A DNA stretch of 64,000 nt from Sulfopaludibacter sp963815475. GTDB lineage: Bacteria > Acidobacteriota > Terriglobia > Bryobacterales > Bryobacteraceae. The notes below the pieces were generated by a model that saw only the letters and a list, made by a program, of their open reading frames with translations, was not told the origin of the DNA and searched no databases. Made by a program: the position numbers and the translations under genes. Positions 27,722 to 35,649 of this stretch are shown piece by piece. Location: assembly GCA_963815475.1 (NCBI GenBank), contig CAWFHD010000003.1:496001-560000 (forward strand). The letters are read 5' to 3'. Positions within the stretch are counted from its first letter, which is position 1. Each line of letters starts with the position of its first letter.

Positions 27722-30436
27722 ATGATATGGCATATGGCCGGGATGTTGAGGGACTTACCGTATTTCGGATGTTGTACGTCCTGGGCGATTATTCTGGTTT
27801 GCTGCTCCGCCGTGGCCTCGGCGCAGATCCAGGTGCCCGCCCAACTGACCATTGGTGAGCCCGTAGCATCCCTGACGCGTGAACTGGTATCCGCTCCTGG
27901 CGCCGACGCGCGAGACGCCATTTTGTCCGCTCACCCTGCCGCACTTTCTCGCGAACTGGTGATCGCGCTCAACCAACTCGGCGACGTCCCGCTGTTGAAA
28001 CGCGACGCTCCCCACGCCCGCGAACTCTACGCCATTGCCTGCGAGGTGGCCCGCCGCATTTCCGACCCCCTAGCCGCCTTTGAATGCCGCTTCCACCAGG
28101 CCAACGCTTCCATCGCCGACGCCCGCTACGACGAATCGATGGCCACGTTTCGCGATCTGCTGGCGGAAGCCACTGCCGTCCAAAATCACGCCGATATGGC
28201 GCGCGCCCTGCACGGCATCGGCATGGTCCACCGCTCCCGCTCGCAGCATGCCGAAGCGCAGGCCAGCTACGAGCAGGCTCTCCACGAAGCCATCGCGGCC
28301 GGCGACCGCGAGCAGGAAGAAGAGATCGAAATGCATTTGGGCTTGCTCTATACCTTTCTAGGCAAGTATCGCGATTCCACCAACCACCTGGAGCGGTCAT
28401 TACAAATCGCGCGGAGTCTGCGCCAGAATCGCGACACCATCAATGACCTCATCGCTTTAGGCGGACTCTGGTATCACGAGAAGGACTATGGCGTCGCGCT
28501 GCAACACGAAAACGAGGCGCTGGCCTTGATGCAGAAGACCGGCATCACCGACAACTTGCATACCGTGTACCAGCACCTGGCGATCGAGAATGCCGCTCTG
28601 CACAAAATCGACGTGGCGATTCGCTACCACGAACTGACCATCGAGACCACTTCCGATCAGGACCTTTACGGGCGCATGATGGCGCTCTACAACTACGGCT
28701 CCAACTTGTCGCAATGGGGCCGCGACGACGCGTCCATCGAGAAACTGCGCGCCGGCTTGGCTCTGGCCGAGAAGATCGAGCGGCGCGAAATGATTCCCCA
28801 TTTCCGCGTGACCCTGGCGGAGACCGCACTCGGCGGGCGGCACTGGCAGGAAGCCGAGGCCTTCAGCCGGTCGGCGATTGAAGCCGCGCAAGGCTTTGCC
28901 GAGCCCTTTCTGGTGATCCGCGCCTACGACGCCTTGGGCGTCTCCCTTCATCGACTGGGGCGCGACGCCGAGGCCGAGGCGACGCTGAAGGCCTCCATCG
29001 AAGGCATCCGGCGGCTGCGGGAGGAAGTGCCGGCGGCGCCAGAAACACTGGCCGCCTTCATGCGTGACAAGATCTCGGTTTATTTTCACCTGGTGGAAAC
29101 CCTGCTGGCGGAGGGCCGCACGACCGAAGCGTTGGCCGTTTCCGAGCAAGCCAAAGCGCGCGTGCTGCTGGAAGTATTGGCCGGCGGCCAGGTGAAGGCG
29201 AGCAAGGCTCTGACCGCCGACGAGAGCAACAAAGAGGGCGCGCTTTGGAAGCAGGTAACCGATTGGAACCAGCAGGTGATGGACGAATCGCGCAAAGCCA
29301 AACCCGACGGCCAGCGGCTGAAAATCCTGAACGCCTCTACGGATAAAGCGCGGCTCTCGTTTCGCGATTTTGAGAGCACGCTCTACGCACAGCATGAGCA
29401 ACTGAAACTGCATCGTCTCGATATCGAACCCGTCGCGCCGGCGGATTTGATGGCGAGCTTCCCCCGCCGCGACACCGCGCTTTTGGAGTACATGGCGGAC
29501 GACGAGGGAATCCTGTTGTTCGTGGTCACACCGGAAGCCACGCGGGTCTACCATCTGAACGCCGGCCTGAAGCAACTGAGCGCCGACGTGGCGGCGTTTC
29601 GCGAACAGTTGGCTTCGCGCGATATCCACTATCCGGCGCTGGCGCAGTCACTCTACCGGTCGCTGCTGGCGCCGGCAGCCGCGCAACTGGCCGGCAAGCA
29701 CGCGCTCATCATCGTGCCCGACGGGCCACTCTGGAAATTGCCGTTCCAGGCGCTCGAGACCGCCGCCGGAAAGTTTCTGGTGGAAGAGCAGGTGCTCTCG
29801 TTCGCTCCTTCACTGACCGTTCTGCATGAGATTCTCGGTATGCGCCGGAATTCGGCAAAGGCGGCGAATGCCCGCGCGCTGATCGTATCGCCGCTCGATC
29901 TCGCGGGCACTGACACGGAAGCGGCGGGCTTGGTCGCCATCTATGGCGCGGAGGGCAGCAAGGTATACGCCGGCAGCGACGCCGTAGCTGCGCGCATCAA
30001 GGAGGATGCGCCGCATTACAGCGTGCTGCACCTGGCTTCGCACGCGGTTTTCCAGGATCGCAGTCCTATGCTCTCTTACCTGACCTTGGCAAAAGGATCG
30101 CTCGACGCCCGCGAGATGATGGATCTCAATCTCCACGCCGACCTGGTTGTGCTCTCGGCCTGCGAAACCGGCCGCGGCGAAACTGTCAATGGCGAAGGGT
30201 TGCTCGGCATGAGCTGGGCGCTTTTCGTGGCGGGCAGCCAGGCCACGGTTGCCAGTCAGTGGCAGGTGGATTCGCTCAGCACCGCCGGCCTCATGCTGGG
30301 GTTTCATCGCGGCATGCACGCGGGAACGGGTAAGGCCGAAGCCCTGCGCAACGCCGAGCTTTCGGTAATGCGCACCAGAGATTACCACCATCCTTTCTAC
30401 TGGGCAGCATTCGAGTTAATCGGCAACGGTTTCTAA
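27722..30436 (+). CDS. Secreted TPR-CHAT protein (putative caspase-like protease)
   Basis: A 904-aa protein with an N-terminal signal-like helix (WAIILVCCSAVASAQ), TPR repeats from about residue 90 to 430 (ALHGIGMVHRSRSQHAEAQASYEQAL and others) and a C-terminal CHAT domain from about residue 620. The predicted catalytic dyad is present: His774 in LHLASHAVF and Cys814 in LVVLSACETGRGE. CHAT domains belong to the caspase-like peptidase clan and are often switched on through the attached TPR region. The start is uncertain: ATGs at 27734 and 27743 are alternatives, and a TATTAT element at 27718-27723 overlaps the first ATG. Substrate is unknown; context suggests control by the adjacent sigma/anti-sigma pair. 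Confidence 0.9.
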   Translation: MIWHMAGMLRDLPYFGCCTSWAIILVCCSAVASAQIQVPAQLTIGEPVASLTRELVSAPGADARDAILSAHPAALSRELVIALNQLGDVPLLKRDAPHARELYAIACEVARRISDPLAAFECRFHQANASIADARYDESMATFRDLLAEATAVQNHADMARALHGIGMVHRSRSQHAEAQASYEQALHEAIAAGDREQEEEIEMHLGLLYTFLGKYRDSTNHLERSLQIARSLRQNRDTINDLIALGGLWYHEKDYGVALQHENEALALMQKTGITDNLHTVYQHLAIENAALHKIDVAIRYHELTIETTSDQDLYGRMMALYNYGSNLSQWGRDDASIEKLRAGLALAEKIERREMIPHFRVTLAETALGGRHWQEAEAFSRSAIEAAQGFAEPFLVIRAYDALGVSLHRLGRDAEAEATLKASIEGIRRLREEVPAAPETLAAFMRDKISVYFHLVETLLAEGRTTEALAVSEQAKARVLLEVLAGGQVKASKALTADESNKEGALWKQVTDWNQQVMDESRKAKPDGQRLKILNASTDKARLSFRDFESTLYAQHEQLKLHRLDIEPVAPADLMASFPRRDTALLEYMADDEGILLFVVTPEATRVYHLNAGLKQLSADVAAFREQLASRDIHYPALAQSLYRSLLAPAAAQLAGKHALIIVPDGPLWKLPFQALETAAGKFLVEEQVLSFAPSLTVLHEILGMRRNSAKAANARALIVSPLDLAGTDTEAAGLVAIYGAEGSKVYAGSDAVAARIKEDAPHYSVLHLASHAVFQDRSPMLSYLTLAKGSLDAREMMDLNLHADLVVLSACETGRGETVNGEGLLGMSWALFVAGSQATVASQWQVDSLSTAGLMLGFHRGMHAGTGKAEALRNAELSVMRTRDYHHPFYWAAFELIGNGF

Positions 30437-30513
30437 ACGCACAATTCACCCGAAGGCCGCCTCGTAACGAGCAGTCTAGCAAATACGTCACATTTAGTAG
30501 AAAGGCAAAGTCT

Positions 30514-30705
30514 GTGTCTAAACCGATTCGCCCTGCGCATGGCCGCGAGCAGGAGCCGAGCGAAAAGTGTGTCATTTGCGGCCATTTGGAAACCGAGCAC
30601 GGCATTACCGGACTCCGCCCCTGCCTTGCCATGGAAGGCGACTTAGTAAACCGCGAATTCTGCAAATGCGACGCGTTCCGGCGCAAAATCAGTAAAGCGG
30701 CATAA
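30514..30705 (+). CDS. Small cysteine-rich, probably zinc-binding protein
   Basis: A 63-aa protein from a GTG start with a GAAAGG RBS about 8 nt upstream. Potential metal ligands are Cys19, Cys22, His24, His29, Cys37, Cys50 and Cys52 (KCVICGH, CKC). No family is recognised. It follows the CHAT gene by 77 bp on the same strand and could be a minor partner, but it may equally be independent. Confidence 0.6.
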   Translation: MSKPIRPAHGREQEPSEKCVICGHLETEHGITGLRPCLAMEGDLVNREFCKCDAFRRKISKAA

Positions 30706-30729
30706 CACTTCAGGCAACACTTAAGGCAA
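30706..30729. repeat. 12-bp tandem duplication filling a convergent gap
   Basis: Two copies of CACTTCAGGCAA / CACTTAAGGCAA (one mismatch) fill exactly the 24 bp between the stop of the small Cys-rich gene and the stop of the convergent fusion gene. It looks like a recent slippage event with no evident function. Confidence 0.7.
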
Positions 30730-33700
30730 CTAGCCGGACCACTCGCAGAGACTTTCCACGTAGGCCGCAGAACCGTCGCGCAGCCAGCCGTCGAGCTGCG
30801 CCGGTTCTTTCAGTTGCTGTCCGCGCATGCGAGGCACGATGGCGTAGCGACATTTCAAACCGGGCAGCGCCGTCATATCGCCCCATAGCTTCTCGAATTG
30901 GGCTACCGGGAAGATGTCTTCCTGTCCCTTGCCCCAGCGCTTCTTCACGTCCTTCAGCGTGATGTATGACGGCATGCGCGCGCCCACGCTGCGCACACTT
31001 TCACTCACTTGCGCCTGGTTGACTAAATCGCCGCGCTCCAAGCCGAAGCCTTCGAGCAGACGGTCTATATCAATCCAGCAGGTCGCACTGTTATAGAAGG
31101 AGAGCCGCGATTCGATGGATTCATCGGGCAGCGCCAAGCCCTCCACCAGGCGCGGGCGACCATCCACCCGCGCCAGTCCACCGCCGCGATCCTCCAAGTG
31201 ACGGGCGATTACTTCCGTTGTGAGCGCCGCTTCCTCTTCAATGTGGTACCCGAGCAGCGCCGGGTCGAGATCGGCGCCCGTGGTATCGATATTGTGGACC
31301 AGCAAGTGGCGCAACTGCGGCCGCTCCACGAGCAGCGATTGCAACACGCCGTTGCGCAGCAGATTCGGAATCTCGTACCAGTGACCCACCGGATGCAGAC
31401 ACTGCATCGGCAGATTGTCCGTGTAGTCGGTTCCTTCACCCGCCTGCTTGGCCCATTGGATGAGAGTGGCGTGCAGCCCTTCGTGCACTTTCTGCGCCTG
31501 CTCATCGAGCAACTGCTGCGGCATCTCCTCCCAGGCAAATCGCAAGTCGCGTTCCATGGGAATCATGCGCAGCCCGATGGTGCGGCCCTGCGAGAGCACG
31601 AGCGGCCCCGGATACTCGTAGTTACCGGCGGCGCGAAGGTGCGATGCGATGGCATCGTGGGTGAGATAGCTGGTGGTGAAAATATGCGGCGGCATTACTC
31701 CGGCGGCTCGCCCCGCGCGGCGGCTTTTGGCGAGGTGAACCTCGATGAAGCTGCGATGCCTGCCACCCAGACGGCAGAAGGGATTGAGCGCCTTCACCGC
31801 GCCGGCGCCTTTGGTCCAGCGGCTGCCCACTCCACCCGCCAGCGACACCACGGCCACGCTCCCCGCGGCCAGCGCCTTGCGGCCGGTCTCGGCGTAGTGC
31901 GAGGGCAGGGCGCCGGTGGCATCGAGCAAATCGGCAGACGGCACATCCTCAATGCGGACGCTGGCGGCAATCCGATTCTGCGCCAGCCCGATTCGCCCGG
32001 CGTGCAGGTCACTGCGAAGCTGTTCGTGGTGGACACGGTCGAAGCCATGAGCGTCCAGTAAGTCGTCCAGTTTGGCCGCGGCGGCTTCCACCGTCTGGGT
32101 GCGCGGCAACAGGTGATCGAAGACATTCTGCACCATGCCCGCGAAGGCCGCATTGCCGCGACACGCTGCGGTGAACTGGTCCAACTCGGCGCGGCGCGAC
32201 GCCGGCAGCAGGCGCGATTCCATGCGAACGAGCGGCGGCACCATCAGGATGTAATACTCCGCGGGCATCAGAGCTTCATCGCCCGACCGAAGGATGGCCT
32301 GCGTGCCGCGCTCATTTACGGCGAAGTTATAGACCACCGGTTCCATGGCGAATGGCACGGCCTGCTCCATCTGCTGCTTGGTCCGGCGCATGATGGCCTG
32401 CATGCGCTCCTGCGCTTCGACCCGCCGATGCGGACTAAACAGGAAGCCCATACCGCCGCCCGACATTCCGCCGAGCATCCAGAAGCCCCAGAAATCGTCG
32501 GCGAATTCCTTCTTCGCCTGCGCGATGAGGGAATCGGTATAGAGGTTGCCGGCCCACGGGATGATGGTCTGGATGGGTCCATCGAAATTGCGCTGGGTGC
32601 AATTGCCGATGGCGCGCACGTCGCCGCTTTTCAGGTTGACGACCACTTCGTCGAGAATCGCGATCGCCTGGCCGCGGCCGCGCCATTCGGTCTCAGACCG
32701 CAGCAGATACTTTTCCGTGACCATCTCCAGAATCGGTCCGACGTCCTGGGCCATACCTCCGTGCACCAGGACGAGGCTTTGCTGCAACAGGTCGCGGGTT
32801 TCGGCGGAGACATCCTGACGGCTGAAGACCTGATGATTGGGGAGCAGGCGGCCGCGGCTGATTCCGAATTCGGGGTCATCCTCCTGTGCGCGCACGCCAT
32901 GGATCTGCTTGATGCCGGGCCAGACGCCGCCCGAATCCTGCCAGCCTCCGCCGGAGCCTCCCAGCCACTCGCCGAGAATGGCGCGCGCCGCCACCAGGCG
33001 CCGATCCTCTTCGGCAAGACCACCGGTGAGAGCGGCCTGTCCGGTGGCGCGCATGCAGAGTGCGATCAGGCAGGCCAGCAGGTTGGTAGAGACCGCGAGG
33101 CGCGAGCCCTTCGGAATGTCGTTTACTTTGCTTACCAGTTCGATGCCGTGCCCAGGCTTGCCGGTGAGGCGCAGCAGCAGGTCGGCGAGCGGTTGGGCCG
33201 CGCCTTCCATGCCGGGCGGGACCAGGCCCGACGCGATCACGGCGGCTTTGAGAAGGCCCAGATAGTCGCGGGCGAAATCGAAGAGCTCGGCGAAACTCTG
33301 AACGTCGACGGTGGCTTTGAGGTCAACGCTCACCAGGCGCAGAACCGGCTGATCGATTACGCGGAGATAGGCTTCTACGGGCGGCTTGGGCTGGGCCGGG
33401 CCAGCGCCACGGACCGCCAGATCTATGGAGGTATTGATGACCCTGGCGCCTTCCGGGAAATCCATTCCGAGGAAAAAGATGTCGCTCCAACCGCTGTGGG
33501 TCAGATCCATGCGGACTGGCGTGGCTTCGTGGAGCACCGGGAATAGCGGATCGGGCGACATCAATTCGGGCCGCAGGCGCAGCGGGTAATCGGCGGGATG
33601 GGCGGCGCGGAACATCCATTGATTGCCGCGCACGGAACGGACGCTGCGACGCACCTGGTCGGCCAGGGTCTGGAAGCCGAGTGAGCGATAGCCCTGCGCC

Positions 33701-34071
33701 AGCGCGCTGGAGATGGCCGCGCCGGGGCCGTTGGCCGACTGCGCGGCGAGGAACAGATCGATGGCTTCTTCGAAGCGACGCTTCAGCAGATTGACGTAGC
33801 CGGCGTGAGGAATTCGCGATGTCGGAAAATGCAAAATGCCGGTGGCAAGACCACCGGCACCACTGCCACTGCCGATGTGAAAGCGATGGATGGCGTAGAG
33901 AAAGAAGAGCCCGCGCACGCGCTCGTAGAGGTTGTCGCTATGGCGGCGAAAATGATCGAGGGCCGCGCATTGTTCCAGCAACTCGGCGAGTGACGCAGTG
34001 CGGCACAGGGCGTCGAGCGACTGATCGCGCGTGGCGGCATCGGCGGACGTGATGACGGAGACGAGATTCAC
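30730..34071 (-). CDS. Fusion of GHMP sugar kinase and UDP-sugar pyrophosphorylase (bifunctional, putative)
   Basis: 1113 aa. An N-terminal helical region (about 1-180) is followed by a GHMP kinase module: N-terminal signature VRMDLTHSGWSDIFFLG, phosphate-binding loop NDIPKGSRLAVSTNL, GWQDSGGVWPGIKQI, and the C-terminal glycine loop GGMSGGGMGFLF near residue 535. From about residue 750 a UDPGP-type nucleotidyltransferase starts at SLAGGVGSRWTKGAGAVKALNPF, with MQCLHPVGHWYEIPNLLR and HNIDTTGADLDP typical of eukaryotic-like UDP-glucose/UDP-sugar pyrophosphorylases. A kinase followed by a pyrophosphorylase would turn a free sugar into a UDP-sugar in two steps. The known Bacteroides Fkp has the opposite order. 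GTG start overlaps the neighbouring stop (GTGA). Substrate is unknown. Confidence 0.82.
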   Translation of the reverse strand: MNLVSVITSADAATRDQSLDALCRTASLAELLEQCAALDHFRRHSDNLYERVRGLFFLYAIHRFHIGSGSGAGGLATGILHFPTSRIPHAGYVNLLKRRFEEAIDLFLAAQSANGPGAAISSALAQGYRSLGFQTLADQVRRSVRSVRGNQWMFRAAHPADYPLRLRPELMSPDPLFPVLHEATPVRMDLTHSGWSDIFFLGMDFPEGARVINTSIDLAVRGAGPAQPKPPVEAYLRVIDQPVLRLVSVDLKATVDVQSFAELFDFARDYLGLLKAAVIASGLVPPGMEGAAQPLADLLLRLTGKPGHGIELVSKVNDIPKGSRLAVSTNLLACLIALCMRATGQAALTGGLAEEDRRLVAARAILGEWLGGSGGGWQDSGGVWPGIKQIHGVRAQEDDPEFGISRGRLLPNHQVFSRQDVSAETRDLLQQSLVLVHGGMAQDVGPILEMVTEKYLLRSETEWRGRGQAIAILDEVVVNLKSGDVRAIGNCTQRNFDGPIQTIIPWAGNLYTDSLIAQAKKEFADDFWGFWMLGGMSGGGMGFLFSPHRRVEAQERMQAIMRRTKQQMEQAVPFAMEPVVYNFAVNERGTQAILRSGDEALMPAEYYILMVPPLVRMESRLLPASRRAELDQFTAACRGNAAFAGMVQNVFDHLLPRTQTVEAAAAKLDDLLDAHGFDRVHHEQLRSDLHAGRIGLAQNRIAASVRIEDVPSADLLDATGALPSHYAETGRKALAAGSVAVVSLAGGVGSRWTKGAGAVKALNPFCRLGGRHRSFIEVHLAKSRRAGRAAGVMPPHIFTTSYLTHDAIASHLRAAGNYEYPGPLVLSQGRTIGLRMIPMERDLRFAWEEMPQQLLDEQAQKVHEGLHATLIQWAKQAGEGTDYTDNLPMQCLHPVGHWYEIPNLLRNGVLQSLLVERPQLRHLLVHNIDTTGADLDPALLGYHIEEEAALTTEVIARHLEDRGGGLARVDGRPRLVEGLALPDESIESRLSFYNSATCWIDIDRLLEGFGLERGDLVNQAQVSESVRSVGARMPSYITLKDVKKRWGKGQEDIFPVAQFEKLWGDMTALPGLKCRYAIVPRMRGQQLKEPAQLDGWLRDGSAAYVESLCEWSG

Positions 34072-34907
34072 TTCCCGCCCCCGGCCGCCATTTCGCGATC
34101 GGCCAGCAGTTCCACAAGCTGCGTCAAAACCTGCGCGCGGTCGCGGCCATTCAGCGCCAGCGCCATTTGCGCCACCAGCAGGCCGTAGCGCGCTCCCAGA
34201 TCGTAACGGCGTCCATCGTCTTCGAGCGCCAGATACTGTTCGTGGCGCGCCAGTTCGGCCAGAGTGTCAGAGAGCGTGCCGCCAGGGTTGCTGCCCAGAA
34301 GATCCATCGCGGCCGGCATCAGCACGTGGATGCCGAAGAAGCAGAGGTAGTAACCGGCGCGAACTCCCGGCACCATGAGGCGCTGCTCGGCGGCGGTGGG
34401 CGTGGGTTTTTCGATTACCGTATCGACGCGGTAGACGCCGGTGCGTCCCGCCATGCGGCGGCCCGCGACCGCGCCAAAGCGGTGGAGAAGACTTTCGCGT
34501 GTGGGCTGCACGCCCGACACCGAGCACTCTTCAGCGGCCGCGAGATCGATGATGCCCTGCACCGGCGAGGCTGCGCCGCCGATGTAGAGGTGGTCGCCCA
34601 CCATGTGCAGAAATGGCTCGCCGGCCGTGAACTCGCGCGCCGAGTGGATGGCGTTGGCATATCCCAGCGGCTGCGCCTGCGGCACGAATCGCACCGCGCC
34701 GGCATGGCTGCACACGGCCTGCGCGTAGGCGGTCTCATCTCCCGGCCACACCACCACACAGACCTCTTCGATGTTGGCGTCGAGCGCCTGTTCGATGAGA
34801 ATGCACAGGATGGATTTCTCGTTGCCATCGCGGTCGATGATGGTTTGCAGCGGCAGGGCTCGCTGATTGCGTCCGGCAGCGGTGATGACTGCTTTCTTGA
34901 TTTGCAC
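34068..34907 (-). CDS. Nucleotidyltransferase (GalU/NTP-transferase-like, divergent)
   Basis: A 279-aa sugar-nucleotidyltransferase fold protein. N-terminal VITAAGRNQRALPLQTIIDRDG occupies the place of the family GxGxR loop, but the canonical GLGTR is replaced by GRNQR. The metal-binding motif reads MVGDHLYIGG (GDH instead of GDD), and VEKP-like IEKPTPTAAEQ and GYYLCFFGIHVL are also family-like. GTG start with AGGAG about 7 nt upstream. It overlaps the next gene by four bases, so the pair is co-translated. The altered nucleotide loop makes normal UTP-glucose-1-phosphate activity uncertain; a changed substrate or a partner role is possible. Confidence 0.78.
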   Translation of the reverse strand: MQIKKAVITAAGRNQRALPLQTIIDRDGNEKSILCILIEQALDANIEEVCVVVWPGDETAYAQAVCSHAGAVRFVPQAQPLGYANAIHSAREFTAGEPFLHMVGDHLYIGGAASPVQGIIDLAAAEECSVSGVQPTRESLLHRFGAVAGRRMAGRTGVYRVDTVIEKPTPTAAEQRLMVPGVRAGYYLCFFGIHVLMPAAMDLLGSNPGGTLSDTLAELARHEQYLALEDDGRRYDLGARYGLLVAQMALALNGRDRAQVLTQLVELLADREMAAGGGK

Positions 34908-34932
34908 TTTGGGGCTCCTGGTTTTTCGTGAG

Positions 34933-34960
34933 CACCGCTCCCTTACGAGCGGCTGTAAGA
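34933..34960. repeat. Short hairpin, possible interspersed repeat copy
   Basis: Arms CCGCTC (34935-34940) and GAGCGG (34947-34952) flank CCTTAC in the 70-bp gap between the GH172-like gene stop and the nucleotidyltransferase start. The left part resembles a segment at 39836-39865 (ACC[GA]CTCC[CT]TTACG), so it may be a decayed interspersed repeat. Low certainty. Confidence 0.35.
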
Positions 34961-34977
34961 ACGGTCACAGACCGATG

Positions 34978-35649
34978 CTATGGCGACGGAAAAGCGGGCA
35001 TGACATAACTATAAGCCGTGTACCGCATTTCGCTCCAGGCCAGATCGGGAAGGGGATAGCCTGGGAATAGCGGCGTGGCCACAGAAGTGAACTTCACACG
35101 CACGCGGATGGAAGACTTTCCTTTGGTGAGGGCACGCGGGAGCAGGAATTCGTCATCGCGAAAACGGCGGTTTGAGGTTTGAACCACGTGCTGGGTGGCT
35201 CCCAGTTCGTCGCGGTTTCCGGGATTGGAGAAGACGCAAGTGTTGGAGCCGGCCAGATACCAGACCCCGGCGGCCTTCCATTCCTTGCCCTGCTGCACGA
35301 AGACCTCGGCGCGCTGGTTGGGATATTGGTAGTCGAGTTTGCGGCGCAGCAGCACGCCCAGATTCGCCGGGTCGATTTTGAGATCGAATTCCGACGCGCC
35401 CTTCGTGGTGCGGCCGCGATCCGACTCCTCGGAATAGATCTCGATTCCCTTGAGCGTGTCCGGGCCCAACTCGTAGCGCGACTGTAATTCGTATGGCGCG
35501 GATGCTTCAGGCGAGATGTAGTGGTGTGCGCGCTCGCTGGCTTCGTCGCCGACCGCGAGTTCGTCGGTGCGCACGCAGCGATGCCGCCGGAAGGCCATAC
35601 CAGTAGGTAACCGTCTCGTAATGCTGGGTGGATTCGTTGACGCCGCCAT
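34978..35649 (-). CDS. C-terminal part of a frameshifted GH172/DUF2961 protein
   Basis: The conserved C-terminal portion of the protein whose N-terminal part is at 35507-37120. From about 35575 downward this frame reads VRTDELAVGDEASERAHHYISPEASAPYELQSRYELGPDT and ends in a normal jelly-roll-like domain (VFVQQGKEWKAAGVWYLAGSN). The upstream part of the frame (to 35649) overlaps the other fragment and is not real. Removing one base near 35575 joins the two frames as YWYGLPAASL-VRTDELAVG. The whole protein would be about 714 aa. Confidence 0.75.
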   Translation of the reverse strand: MAASTNPPSITRRLPTGMAFRRHRCVRTDELAVGDEASERAHHYISPEASAPYELQSRYELGPDTLKGIEIYSEESDRGRTTKGASEFDLKIDPANLGVLLRRKLDYQYPNQRAEVFVQQGKEWKAAGVWYLAGSNTCVFSNPGNRDELGATQHVVQTSNRRFRDDEFLLPRALTKGKSSIRVRVKFTSVATPLFPGYPLPDLAWSEMRYTAYSYVMPAFPSP

